Of a stretch of 64,000 bases of DNA, positions 24,741 through 34,338 are shown one piece after another; the stretch's first letter is position 1; each line of letters starts with the position of its first letter. This DNA comes from Cryptomeria japonica (Eukaryota > Streptophyta > Pinopsida > Cupressales > Cupressaceae): assembly GCF_030272615.1 (NCBI RefSeq), contig NC_081412.1:666794352-666858351 (forward strand). Reading direction: 5' to 3'. A program made the translations under genes and the position numbers. The notes beneath the pieces are model-generated. The model was not told where the DNA came from. It was given only the letters and a program-made list of their open reading frames with translations, and searched no databases.

Positions 24741-24815
24741 CGGTGAAGCATTAGGGATTCCTAGGAGGTCACCCATACTAATACTACTCTAAATCAAGCA
24801 CGTTTAACCATGTAG
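24741..24815 (-). pseudogene. 5S rRNA-like fragment
   Basis: The plus strand reads 'cctaggaggtcacccatact', then 'tactactct', then 'aagcacgtttaac'. This is the reverse complement of the 3' half of plant 5S rRNA (GGGTGACCTCCTGGGAAGTC region, AGTAGTA, GTTAAGCGTGCTT) with several changes. It covers only part of the 120-base gene. It could be a degraded 5S copy or part of a Cassandra-type element, whose LTRs carry 5S sequence. Confidence 0.6.
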
Positions 24816-24829
24816 ATTGTCCCAAGATC

Positions 24830-27090
24830 AAACCCATTCAACTTGCCACCCCATTTGCAAAACCTTCATCAAGTGGTGTGCCTTATAAACCATTCATTGT
24901 AGAGCAACTTTAGCTTATCCATTGACAAGTGGGAGGTGTTGATGTTTTTTTTAAGTACATGCAAACGTAGAATAAAATACCCAAAAGTATCTTATCCTCT
25001 CTTGAACAAAGTTACTCAAATGCTGGAGATTTGCTTAAGGATCACTTGAGACAACTCCAAGGTTCTGGTATGTCGGGTCACGACGTGTGGATAAACATAG
25101 TTGGTTGATGTGATTGCTGGTATCACAAGGGGACTTACATTGAATTGTCAAATGCTTGAATAGCTGGAACTTGATCATCTGATATTTCAATCTCGCGATG
25201 CTTTTTGTCCTAAACTAACTTGAATTCTAAGGTGAAGTGTTAATAAAATCTATTCTAAGGCCTAGACTATAAGAAGATGGATGAATGATTAGATGGAATC
25301 CTACTGAGTGAGGTCTCAACATAGGGTTATATGAGATAGGGGTAAGTTCAATAGTGATTTCTCCTCTACAACCTTTGCCAGTCTGTGCGAAAATGAGAGC
25401 TTGACATCATTCTTTCGCTTTTAGCTAGCTAAATTTTTCAAGAATTTTATCTCTAGATTTAATATTTCTTTTCTTGCATGAATCTATTAATTTTGAGATA
25501 ACAGATCTTGCCTTCATGAATTGATCCTAGTTTATCCCTTTAACCCTGATTAATTTATTTAGAGTGTTTAGTTCCATTTTAATCCTTTCTTTTGCAATTA
25601 AATATTACTAAAAAATTGTATTATTGTTCCAAATTTTGTGGATATTTAGGAGACACAAATAAAATATAAATGTAATCATTCCATATTTTTGTAGGAGATA
25701 TTGGAATGAGACTAATAGGAAGAGTAGTAAACATGAGTCACAATGAGCACTTTAGAATAAATCTAAACATTATAAGGAAGAGTAGCTTGGAAAAATAGAA
25801 GCGTAATTTATTTTCCAATATGCAAGATTATTACTTGGGAAAGAATCTTGAAAGAGGATTGAAAAGATTCCTTGAGCTAACATTGTCTCACTTATCCAAA
25901 ATTATGAGGAAGGATTCATTAATGAAATGGTCATTAACAAGATGGAGAGAATAATAATTAGGAAGAGATAGATTTCACATGCTACTAGGTGACTAGATTG
26001 GAGAGAAAGTAGAGGCAAATCAGTTAGCTTGGCCATGACACAAAGTCTTAGAATAGATGCCAACCTTGGTGAATGGAATGAAAATCCCAAACAATTAATG
26101 AGTGGTGAGACAAGTAGAGGCATCTACAAATTTTGTTTTGAATAAAATAAAGAAAAAATGGGACTAAAACCAAGGGAAATGCACATGGAAAGGATATGAT
26201 GAAAATCAAAATAAATAGTTTGAAGATAATATTAGTTACCTAAAGGATATTCCACTTGATTATTTGGTATATCATAACTATTTTGACAAATTTTGAAACC
26301 ATTAGAGGTACCTTTTACTTCTGTAGATGAGGCATTCATTCATGTTGAAGTTGTGATAGCTTATTTGCCTCTTTATAGACAACAAATTATCCATACGAAT
26401 TATCATATATACTTGTAATCTCCATCCCAAACCACCTATTTCACTCTTCTTCCTTTGTGTACCTCTTTTATTCTTCCATTACCTCTTTGCTTACCTAAAT
26501 TCAATCCAAAACATAGTGTATATAGCATCAAAAAAATTCCATATTTGATTAATATTATCCACAACATATCGAAAAGACAAATACCACACTTACTGTGTCA
26601 TCAACCAAAAATAATTTACTTACATATTCAAAGAGTTCAATAATGGAGAAACATCCATGCGGTGCTCTACACATGTCCTTGAAGGTTCAAGAAATACTTA
26701 TCCTCTATTGGTCCAAACTTTAAATCACTTTCCATGCATGAAAATAATTGCAACCATACAAAATTTCCCACCCAATAGATTCTCTCAAACTAGTTTACTA
26801 TCTTAACATAGGGTCAAGGAAAAGCGGGCCAAAATAGGAATCCAAGTGTCTTAAAAGCCTTCAAGACCATAGTGGTGAGGATTGAATTTCTTTCTTTAGT
26901 GGTATCTTTCTGTAGATTAATTAGTTGGGGATTCTATTAGGACCTTTTCCTAATTAAAAAAAAAATATAAAGATTACATCCCTAAATATTGCATTCATAA
27001 TAGAATAAATTTCTACAATATTGAGACTATATTCATAATAGATTTATAGTGATGAGTAAAGAAATATTTAAGATTATCAAAAAATTGATG
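24830..27090. other. CACTA interior, nothing recognised
   Basis: AT-rich and stop-dense. At 26930-26975 'aggaccttttcctaattaaaaaaaaaa' could be another LINE tail, too short to call. No gene is supported. Confidence 0.4.
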
Positions 27091-27094
27091 TTTT

Positions 27095-27490
27095 CTTTCT
27101 CCCAACCGTCATTGGATATTGGGTGATCTTTGAGGCATTATGTCAAATAGTTCATGTGCCTTATCTAAGCTTACATATTTTGCATGCATGTGTACCTGGG
27201 TAGTTGCACTACAACATCTATACTCACTAATCACATTTGGTTGGAAGTTTCTAAATCCATTTCAAACACATCTTGTGCATATCCTGCAATCATAACATTC
27301 CATTAGATCGTGTTTCTTTGATGCATCTCACTAAACAGTTCATGCGCTTTCATGTCTATACTTCCACATTTTCCAAACATGTCAAACAGAGCATTTCCAA
27401 ATATAAGCATCTAATATTAATTGCCCTTACCTTCTACTTTGATGGAAGCCCATACTCTATTCCAAAGCTCCCATTTTGGCACAGGTAGAG
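27095..27490 (-). pseudogene. Pentatricopeptide-repeat (PPR) gene fragment
   Basis: Read on the minus strand in shifting frames, the stretch has AKMGALE, LFDMFGKCGSIDMKAHELF, then EMHQRNTI, a stop, WNVMIAGYAQD, and further on SLDKAHELFDIMPQRS. This is the plant PLS-class PPR pattern (ALVDMYAKCGSI..A..LF..MP.RN..SWN.MI.GYAQNG). About two to three repeats of 35 residues remain. PPR proteins bind organelle RNA. This is a broken fragment inside the CACTA element, probably captured from a host gene. Confidence 0.75.
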
Positions 27491-27926
27491 AGTACGTTAG
27501 CAAATAAAACTGATCGGAATGGAAATCTATTTGTTGCATTGACTGCATTGTGAGGATGCTTATGTATTTCATCGACAGCATAAAGCAGGAAAGGACATGA
27601 GAATATCTCCTCGGGGAGGTATTCTATGACAGCTGCGAGGTAGATGAGATTTTCTTATGCCATTTTCTTTTTTCTATGCAGTCAAATGCGAGAACACTAT
27701 TTGAATTCAAATGCTAACGGTGATTGTCTTTTTAACGGAAACAAATGGGAAGGGACGTCAAGGGAAGGAATGGGCCCACAACACACCTAAGCAGTCAAAG
27801 CTTAGTGTGTGTTGTTTAAGGCTGCCCCCTTAAGACATCATAATTGATTGGCTCTTCACTCCTAAGACCTTCAAAAGTCTTTAATGGCTTCATTGAGTCC
27901 TTTTGTCTTCCAAATTCACCTGCACC

Positions 27927-28132
27927 AACTTGAATTCTCCTTCAATGCTTGATTGCCTATTCACTTGGAATTGAATTGATTTTATAACTAAGAGATCACT
28001 TGAATTGTAGGTAGACCCCTTCAAATGACAGAGTAGGCTTCCTTTTATACATTATATATGTCTTGAAAGCATTTTATCTTGATGCCTTTAAATTAAAGTA
28101 CTTTCTCTTCTATCTGGTATTGGTGGAGCAGA
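27927..28132 (+). repeat. Direct repeat copy 1, with DRM motif I at its end
   Basis: This 206-bp stretch recurs at 28301-28517 with few changes. Both end with 'tctggtattggtggagca', encoding SGIGGA. From about 28059 it reads as VLKAF then VLSLLSGIGGA after a frame break, the start of the SAM-binding motif I of DRM methyltransferases. The upstream part is non-coding and could be an intron. Confidence 0.75.
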
Positions 28133-28300
28133 TCCTTTTATGATATGTAAGTTGAGAATATTTTATGAAAGGTCCCTAAATGAATACACTTTAAACTGAT
28201 TTTAATATACCTTGAAGTGTGCAATATGGAAGGTTTGTATTCTTAATCTCCTGCCCATTTCTTAATTTAAAAGATGATATCTTTATTAAATATCTTTATT

Positions 28301-28517
28301 AACTTGATTTCTCCTTCAATTCTTGATGAATGCTTGATTGCATGTTCACTTGGAATTGAATTGATTTTATAATTAAGAGATCACTTGAATTGTAGGTAAA
28401 CCCCTTCAAATGATAGGGTAGGCTTCCTTTTATACCTAATATATGTCTTGAAAGCATTTTATTGTGATGGCTTTAAATTAAAGTACTTTCTCTTCTATCT
28501 GGTATTGGTGGAGCAGA
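28301..28517 (+). repeat. Direct repeat copy 2, with DRM motif I at its end
   Basis: Copy of 27927-28132. Unlike copy 1 it continues into more DRM coding sequence after the shared end. Confidence 0.75.
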
Positions 28518-28547
28518 GGTTGCATTGCATCATCCTAGGATACATAT
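28444..28547 (+). pseudogene. DRM methyltransferase fragment: motif I region, plus
   Basis: After 'atgtcttgaaagc' (VLKAFY.DGFK) a frameshift leads to VLSLLSGIGGAEVALHHPR. DRM2 of Arabidopsis has VLSLFTGIGGGEVALHRL at this place (recalled), the FxGxGG SAM-binding motif I. The piece is about 100 bases. It is partnered by an inverted copy at 28572-28652. It is broken and cannot act as an enzyme. Confidence 0.8.
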
Positions 28548-28652
28548 TTCCACAAATACAACACAAGTTAAATGTATCCCAAGTTGATGCAAAGAAGCCT
28601 CTGCTCCAGAGATCACCAAAAAATAGAGAAAGAACTCTAATTTAATGCCATC
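28465..28652. repeat. Small inverted repeat of DRM motif I sequence
   Basis: Left arm 28465-28545 and right arm 28572-28652, about 81 bases each, clearly alike but diverged (roughly 75-80% by eye), with a 26-base spacer. Both arms encode the same DRM segment in opposite directions. Confidence 0.75.
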
Positions 28653-28680
28653 AGGATAAAAGTCTTTAATCAAGATAGAT
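28541..28680 (-). pseudogene. DRM methyltransferase fragment: motif I region, minus
   Basis: The minus strand reads LIKDFYPDGIKLE, then a decayed motif I (..VISGAEASLHQLGIHL), then VVFVEI. DRM proteins have VLKxxxPxGIxVLSLFSGIGGAEVALHRLGI.LKxVVSVEI. The glycine-rich loop has GIGG changed to ISG. Its first part ('cttgattaaagacttttatcctgatggc') also occurs in the loop of the large palindrome, so this fragment was once joined to that piece. Confidence 0.78.
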
Positions 28681-28689
28681 AAAATTTGA

Positions 28690-29097
28690 GTTTGATTGTC
28701 ATCATTTACTTTGCCAAATTCTTCACATGTAACTCTTGAATCAATTTCCTACTCACAAGAATTTTATTATGTCTCAAATATAGGGAAACAAAAGGCTTCA
28801 AATAGAAAACTTGAACATGCAACTAAATCCATTGACTAACCAGAAGAACAAAATTAAGAAACGGTTTGATCATCTGAGAGATGTTGTAGACTTGCAACTC
28901 ACCAGCTAAGTTTTTGTGGGTAAGAATTTTTTTTGTTTTGGTTATGGTTGTGGTGTTTATAGGGAGACATTTACAAATTTATATCTATTTTCACTATTTA
29001 ATGGTTTATGGGTTTGTAATGGTAATTTAATGTTCTTTCAGATTTTTGTATATGTTCTTTATAATAGCCTATTATATTGATTTGTTCTATTATGCAT
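28690..29097. other. Spacer between DRM hairpins
   Basis: Mostly AT-rich. At 28780-28915 the plus strand is open and reads like a Leu/Lys-rich exon (IENLNMQLNPLTNQ, then KIKKRFDHLRDVVD). I do not recognise it. It may be another captured exon. Confidence 0.35.
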
Positions 29098-29581
29098 AAT
29101 GGTGTGGGTTAGACGACTTTGCCGTCGGTGCATGAAAGCATTGAACGAGTTCTACTTTTAAAATTTACATGAAACATTTTTATTTTATTTGATTCGGTGT
29201 TATTTGCAAAAAATGATTATCAATGATGTTTCCTTTCTCCAAGAATTATCTAGGATCTTTCCATCAGATAATATGTAACATCGAATGACTAAATCTTTTC
29301 ATTACAAATGCTTATTTTATTTAATTATTATCTGAGCATGAATTAAAATTTATATCTATACGGAAGCAGAACATACAAGTTGAAGAGTCATGTGCAAGAA
29401 AATTTCCTAAAAGAAAGAAAGCAGGCATTATCTTGAATGACATGGAAACAAGCTCATTAGCTGCCTAGAAGAGAGCAATTGGAGAATGGTAGAGGAAAGT
29501 GTTTAAGGGTGATAAATAGATAGATAGTATGCAATACAAACAAACAATGTTTGGAGTGTCTGATGTGATGTCTCTAATTTA

Positions 29582-30250
29582 TGTTCGGAGGGACTAACTG
29601 GTTTTGGAGTTCCTGCGAAACCTATTGGGCCACGCTTGGAAGAAATCAATGTGTTCATGCAAGGAGCACCTTTTTTCTATTACAAGAATGATACTTTTGC
29701 ACCGAGGGATATTTGGAAGTCAATATCCAAAAATTTCTATAGTGTGGAACAAGAGTTGGCGGACTCAAAGTATAATTGTCAACTTTCAGAAGACCAAGAG
29801 GTTATGTACACAATCTCCCAACAGAAGAGTGATTTCAAGAATTACCTCTCCCCCCCATGACTATTCAGGAAGCACTTCCTCAAACAGAAGACTATTGGCC
29901 TCCATGGGATCAAAGAAAAAAATTAAAGCATAGAGTCTAGACAATGTGGTGGTGTCCTTCGTGAAGAACTCTACACTATAATTGAAAATTCACGAGGGAA
30001 ACTGCAAGATAGTGAAGAGAAATACAATCTTGAAAAGTGGGAAGAATGGATCTTGGTTTGAGTGGGGCCAAGTGAGGTGGCTCCTCTAGAGGTTGATGAG
30101 ATAGAAATCATATTAGGATTTGAAAAAGATCACACTCGTGGAACTTCATGTGCGAGTGATCGATTGCTGTGTTTGGGTAATGCATTCCAAATAGATACAG
30201 TTGCATTCCAAATGGGTAATGTCTTGATTAAAGACTTTTATCCTGATGGC
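29582..30250 (+). pseudogene. DRM-like: DRM-type DNA methyltransferase fragment, left arm
   Basis: The plus strand reads GFGVPAKPIGPRLEE, GAPFFYYKNDTFAP, WKSISKNFYSVEQ, ELADSKYNC, MTIQEALPQTEDYWPPWDQR, KKLK, then VGPSEVAPLEVDE, IILGFEKDHTRG, LGNAFQIDTVAF and DFYPDG. Arabidopsis DRM2 (recalled) has IGFGVPNEPG, GPPFFYYEN, VDSKYFC, WWPEWDKRTKL, VGKNKAAPLEPDEME, ILGFPKNHTRG and LGNSFQVDTVAYHLSVLK in the same order. DRM enzymes do de novo cytosine methylation in RNA-directed DNA methylation. The piece covers the N-terminal half of the rearranged catalytic domain and stops before motif I. At least two frameshifts (one in a run of seven C near 29850) and stops disable it. No intron is visible in 670 bases. 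Confidence 0.88.
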
Positions 30251-30872
30251 ATGCAACTGTATCTATTTGGAATGCATTACCCAAACACCACAATCGATCA
30301 CTCGCACATGAAGTTCCACGAGCGTGATCTTTTTCAAATCCTAATATGATTTCTATCTCGTCAACCTCTAGAGGAGCCACCTGACTTGGCCCCACCCAAA
30401 CCAAGATCCATTCTTCCCACTTTACAAGATTGTATTTCTCTTCACTATCTTGCAGTTTCCCTCATGAATTTTCAATTATAGTGTAGAGTTCTTCATGAAG
30501 GACACCACCACATCGCCTAGAGTCTATGCTTTAATTTTTTTCTTTGATCCCATGGAGGCCAATAGTCCTCTGTTTGAGGAAGTGCTTCCTGAATAGTCAT
30601 GGGGGGAGAGGTAATTCTTGAAATTGCTCTTCTATTGGGAGATTGTGTACATAACCTCTTGGTCTTCTGAAAGCTGACAATTATACTTCGAGTCCGCCAA
30701 CTCTTGTTCCACACTATAGAAATTTTTGGATATTGACTTCCAAATATCCCTTGGTGCAAAAGTATCATTCTCATAATAGAAAAAAGGTTCTCCTTGCATG
30801 AACACATTGATTTCCTCCAAGCGTGGCCCAATAGGTTTCGCAGGAACTCCAAAACCAGTTAGTCCCTCCAGA
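30251..30872 (-). pseudogene. DRM-like: DRM-type DNA methyltransferase fragment, right arm
   Basis: Inverted copy of the left-arm fragment. It reads GFGVPAKPIGPRLEE, GEPFFYYENDTFAP, ELADSKYNC, PPMTIQEALPQTEDYWPPWD. It keeps PFFYYEN and six C where the left arm has PFFYYKN and seven C, so it may be the older state. It has its own stop at TISQ and a frame change before SPPM. It ends at the 30251 palindrome border, 44 bases short of the left copy. Confidence 0.88.
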
Positions 30873-31681
30873 TATAAATTAGAGACGTCACATTAGACAC
30901 TCCAGACATTGTTTGTTTGTATTGCATACTATCTATCTGTTTATTACCCTTAAACACTTTCCTCTGCCATTCTCCAATTGCTCTCTTCTAGGCAACTGAT
31001 GAGCTTGTTTCCATGTCATTCAAGATAATGCCTGCTTGCTTTCTTTTAGGAAATTTGCTTGCACATGACTCTTCAACTTGTATGTTCTACTTCCGTACAG
31101 ATATAAATTTTAATTCACACTTATATAATAATTAAATTAAATAAGCATTTGTAAAGAAAAAATTTAGTCATTCGATGTTACATATTATCTGATGGAAAGA
31201 TCCTAGACAATTATTGGAGAAAGGAAACATCATTGATAATCATTTTTTGCAAATAACACTGAATCAAATAAATTAAAATGTTTAATGCAATTTTTAAAAA
31301 TAGAACTCGTTCAATGCTTTCATTCACCGACGGCAAAGCCGTTTGACCCACATCATCTCTCGCCGTCGGAATTCTGATGACAACTAATGAAACGCCCGAC
31401 AAGGATGCTGTGCATCTGACGACACTCCTCTGTTAGAATTTTATTCTTTGGAGTTGGAATTCTGACGATAGCCCGAGATCACGACGGAATTCTTTCAGGG
31501 AATGAGCATCCATGGTGGCCGTCGAAAAGGTTGGAGGTGATGTCGGAATTGCGACGACCACAAGGATAGTCGGAACTTCTGATACAAATTTTTTGACAAA
31601 TTTTTTTATTGGTAGTGTGACGAAATGTTGTTGGAATTCTGATGAATTTTCCATTGAAATCTTGACCCAAATGTACTAGTG

Positions 31682-31684
31682 CCT
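31682..31684 (+). repeat. Target site duplication of CACTA element (CCT), right
   Basis: CCT immediately after the terminal TAGTG of the right CACTA end, equal to 20230-20232. Confidence 0.8.
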
Positions 31685-34326
31685 AGACCCGTGTTTACGA
31701 TTATCCCCGACATTGCAAAGAAAGATGATACCCTAGGGGCATTCTCTCAAATTCCTAAAGGAGTAGTATATGTTGAAGACCCTAGAATGTACATACATTC
31801 TCACTTAGAAGAACTAGGAGACGAGGAAATCAAGAATATGTATCAGACTGTTTTATGTGATGAATCTGGAAATATCAAACCGGAGCATAAGATAGTGGAA
31901 ACCCTAGGTTTTACTGAAATCCTTAGTATCCCGGATTTTCCCAAGGATGTTATAAGGATTGTGCTAAGTAGAGTGCATGGAGAATTCTTTTGGTTAGATT
32001 CAATTCACAAGATCACAAAAGAGGCAATTAGGGTAGTGATAGGATTACCCTCCATCGGTAGCAGGCTTGACAAAACTAAGAAGGTCTCTAATGACACTGT
32101 AAAGACCCTAAACAGTGCAACATTTGACAAGAGATCCCTTAGAGTCAATGATGTTCAAGATGTAAATGTCAAATTCATTAGCATGGTACTTGGCTACAAA
32201 GGTACTCATACAAATAGACTAAACTCAGTCTCTAGCTTGTGTATTAAAAGTGCCTATGATTTAGTGAACAACAATGCTAAGATTGACATCTGCAAATGGC
32301 TGAAAGATGAACTAATAGAAAACCTAAAGAAAATCAAAGGTGACAAGAAGGGAACTTTTAGATTTGGAAATCTGCTTGTATGTTTAATGTTGTATATTAC
32401 TAAAGAAGTACTCGGTACTGGCAAGAAAGGCTTTGGATTTGATATACCAGTAGGAAAACAACTACTGAACCTACTAAACAACATGGGAGAAAATAGAGAT
32501 AAGAACATCAATGAATATTTCCAAGCATTTAAGGCAAAGATGAAATCTAGAACAAGGCTATCCCAAGCAATTGTTGACAAATACAAAGATGACATATACT
32601 TTGTGGTAAAGAAAGATGAAATCTGGATGGAAGCAATTGTCCCAAGAACTATTTGGGTAACCGAAATGGGATATGAAGATGATGAGAACATAATTGAGAC
32701 ATATGCAAAAGCTCTAATTGAGGCACCAAGAAAACCGGATGAGAAATTCTTTGGAAATGCTGAGACAATTGAAAGTGGTATTCAGTCACAGAAAAGAGTA
32801 AAGAAAATTGAGCGGATAGTAAGGAGAGGTAAATATTGTGGTAGATAAGGAATCAACTGAAAATATAGATGTGACTATTGAGCCACCGACTATAGATGTT
32901 GAGATTGGAGTTAGTGATACTATAAATATAAGCATAGAAAAACCCACTCAGACAGAGAAACTGGTAGAGGACACCACTGGGAAACCATCAGAAGCACCAA
33001 TAGATAAAACTGAGAAACAATCAAGAAAACCAACAATGGAAAGTGCAGAGGTGCATACTGAGAAATTGGAAGTGCATATTGAGACTTCATCAGAGAAACT
33101 GATAGTAGAGAGTACAGAGAAACCCTCTGAGGCATAGGTTGAGAAACTGGAACTAAAATAGTTAGAGTCACAGGTTCAAATCGAGACAGTGCTACCAGCA
33201 ACAGATGAAAATCCTAAACCTTTGCTAGTAGAAATGCAAACACAAACTGACCTACCAGAGGTCAAAACAAACAAAGTTATTACTACAACCGGTAGCATGG
33301 AAATTGTGAAAATAGTTGGGCAGACATCTGGTACTTCAATGACAGAGTTCAGACCAACGAACGTGACAGAGGTATTATTAGATTCTATTAAGAAAATCAC
33401 TAAGTGTAATGCACAAGCCTACAAGGCTATTGATGACACAATTCCTATTCTTAAATTGATTGCACCCAAGTGCATTGTGGGAAATAAAGATTCCTTAGGT
33501 CAACTAGACACATTGTCTAAATACATCGCCGACAACATTTTGACAATTGATTAGATAAACGAGGACACATTCAAAGAGAGGATGAATAAGGAGAAAGAAA
33601 AATTCTTTGAGGAAATAGTGAAGAAGAATAAGGAACAAATAGAAACCTTATTACCAGCACTAGGAGAAACAATTTTGGAATTCAAGAAACTGTATAGAGA
33701 TACCTGCAAAACTGACATTTTGAAAGAAGACATAGATTCAGAGATCAGCAAGACACAAGATGAAATTAACAATATTCCTAACAATTTAATAGGAACATCA
33801 GACCCATTTTTGGAAATTGAAAAGAACATTGCAGATCTTGAAGAAAAAATGAGAAGTTAGAAAAAGACAAAGAAAAGATAAAGGTTAAGGAAAAGGATTT
33901 AAAATGCAAACTAGGTCCTAAACTAGATTACCTCATTTCTTTGAGAAAAGAAATTTCTGAGGCTCTGGTTCCCAAACTTAAGACATCAGAAGAGAAAATG
34001 CATATACTCACCAGTACAGTTCAGAGAACAAAAGCAACATTACAAGATAGAAAAAGATTCAGCGACAGTCAGAATTTTGCATTAGCGGATATTTGTCAGA
34101 TTGTAACCCACTGGTTACAAGGATCTAGGTAGGAACCACACTCCATTGATAGTGAATGACAACCTTTTTCATTGATGTCAAAGAGGGAGTAGTGGAGATG
34201 AGAAAAATGATTAGAAGAAAGACATCATCAGCTCAGGGGGAGCACACAGTTTTGGTAAGACAATTTTGGCAAATCATTTTTGGATATACAGTTTTGATTT
34301 TTCCAATGAGTGTTGCCATCAATGCC

Positions 34327-34338
34327 AAAGGGGGAGAT
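34327..34338 (+). other. Polypurine tract, element E
   Basis: AAAGGGGGAGAT directly before the 3' LTR, the normal plus-strand primer site. Confidence 0.9.

Larger units (their letters stand above)
29098..31356. repeat. Large palindrome: inverted repeat with DRM sequence
   Basis: Left arm 29098-30206 (1,109 bp) and right arm 30251-31356 (1,106 bp) are inverted copies with a 44-base loop (30207-30250). In about 210 bases compared by eye I count 10 differences, nine of them transitions. The right arm is part of the right subterminal region of the CACTA element and includes the 'ccgacggcaaag' words, so the left arm is its inverted duplicate. An RNA across it would form a hairpin of more than 1 kb. 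Confidence 0.93.
20233..31681. mobile_element. CACTA (EnSpm/CMC) DNA transposon carrying host gene fragments
   Basis: The left end begins CACTAATACATTT and the right end, read inward, CACTAGTACATTT. Both are followed by subterminal zones dense in 'ccgacgg', 'ccgtcggaattc' and 'aaattctgatga' words, the usual design of plant CACTA elements. The TSD is CCT. The insertion splits ORF2 of element E in frame. I see no TNP2-type transposase, so it looks non-autonomous. Inside are a LINE tail (22774-23297), a 5S-like piece (24741-24815), a PPR fragment (27095-27490) and several DRM methyltransferase pieces (28059-30872). Confidence 0.82.
20168..34132 (+). pseudogene. ORF2 of element E, split by the CACTA insertion
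   Basis: The start (ATG at 20168, MASFFLPEFIANP) is cut after 22 codons by the CACTA element and continues at 31685. With one copy of the target duplication kept, the frame carries on unbroken to 32848. Residues about 20-390 form a helix-rich domain with IRIVLSRVHGEFFWLDSIHKI-type and TKEAIRVVIGLP motifs, which reappear in G as HIRIILSRVHGDKMYLV and ITPEAIHVV. From 32838 a Thr/Glu/Pro-rich linker with stops follows, then a coiled coil (33582-34132). I do not recognise the domain securely. It resembles plant transposon-associated helical domains, but a profile search is needed. No catalytic motif is seen. Confidence 0.7.

Noticed and set aside
29604-29933. Plus-strand open frame beginning MEFLRNLLGHAWKK, with a minus-strand twin at 30852-30517
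   Set aside because: This is a shifted frame over the DRM fragment. The DRM-matching frame is the neighbouring one. The twin arises because the region is a palindrome.
32254-32691. Minus-strand open frame of 145 codons opposite ORF2 of E
   Set aside because: The plus-strand frame is homologous to ORF2 of G and longer. The minus one is its shadow.
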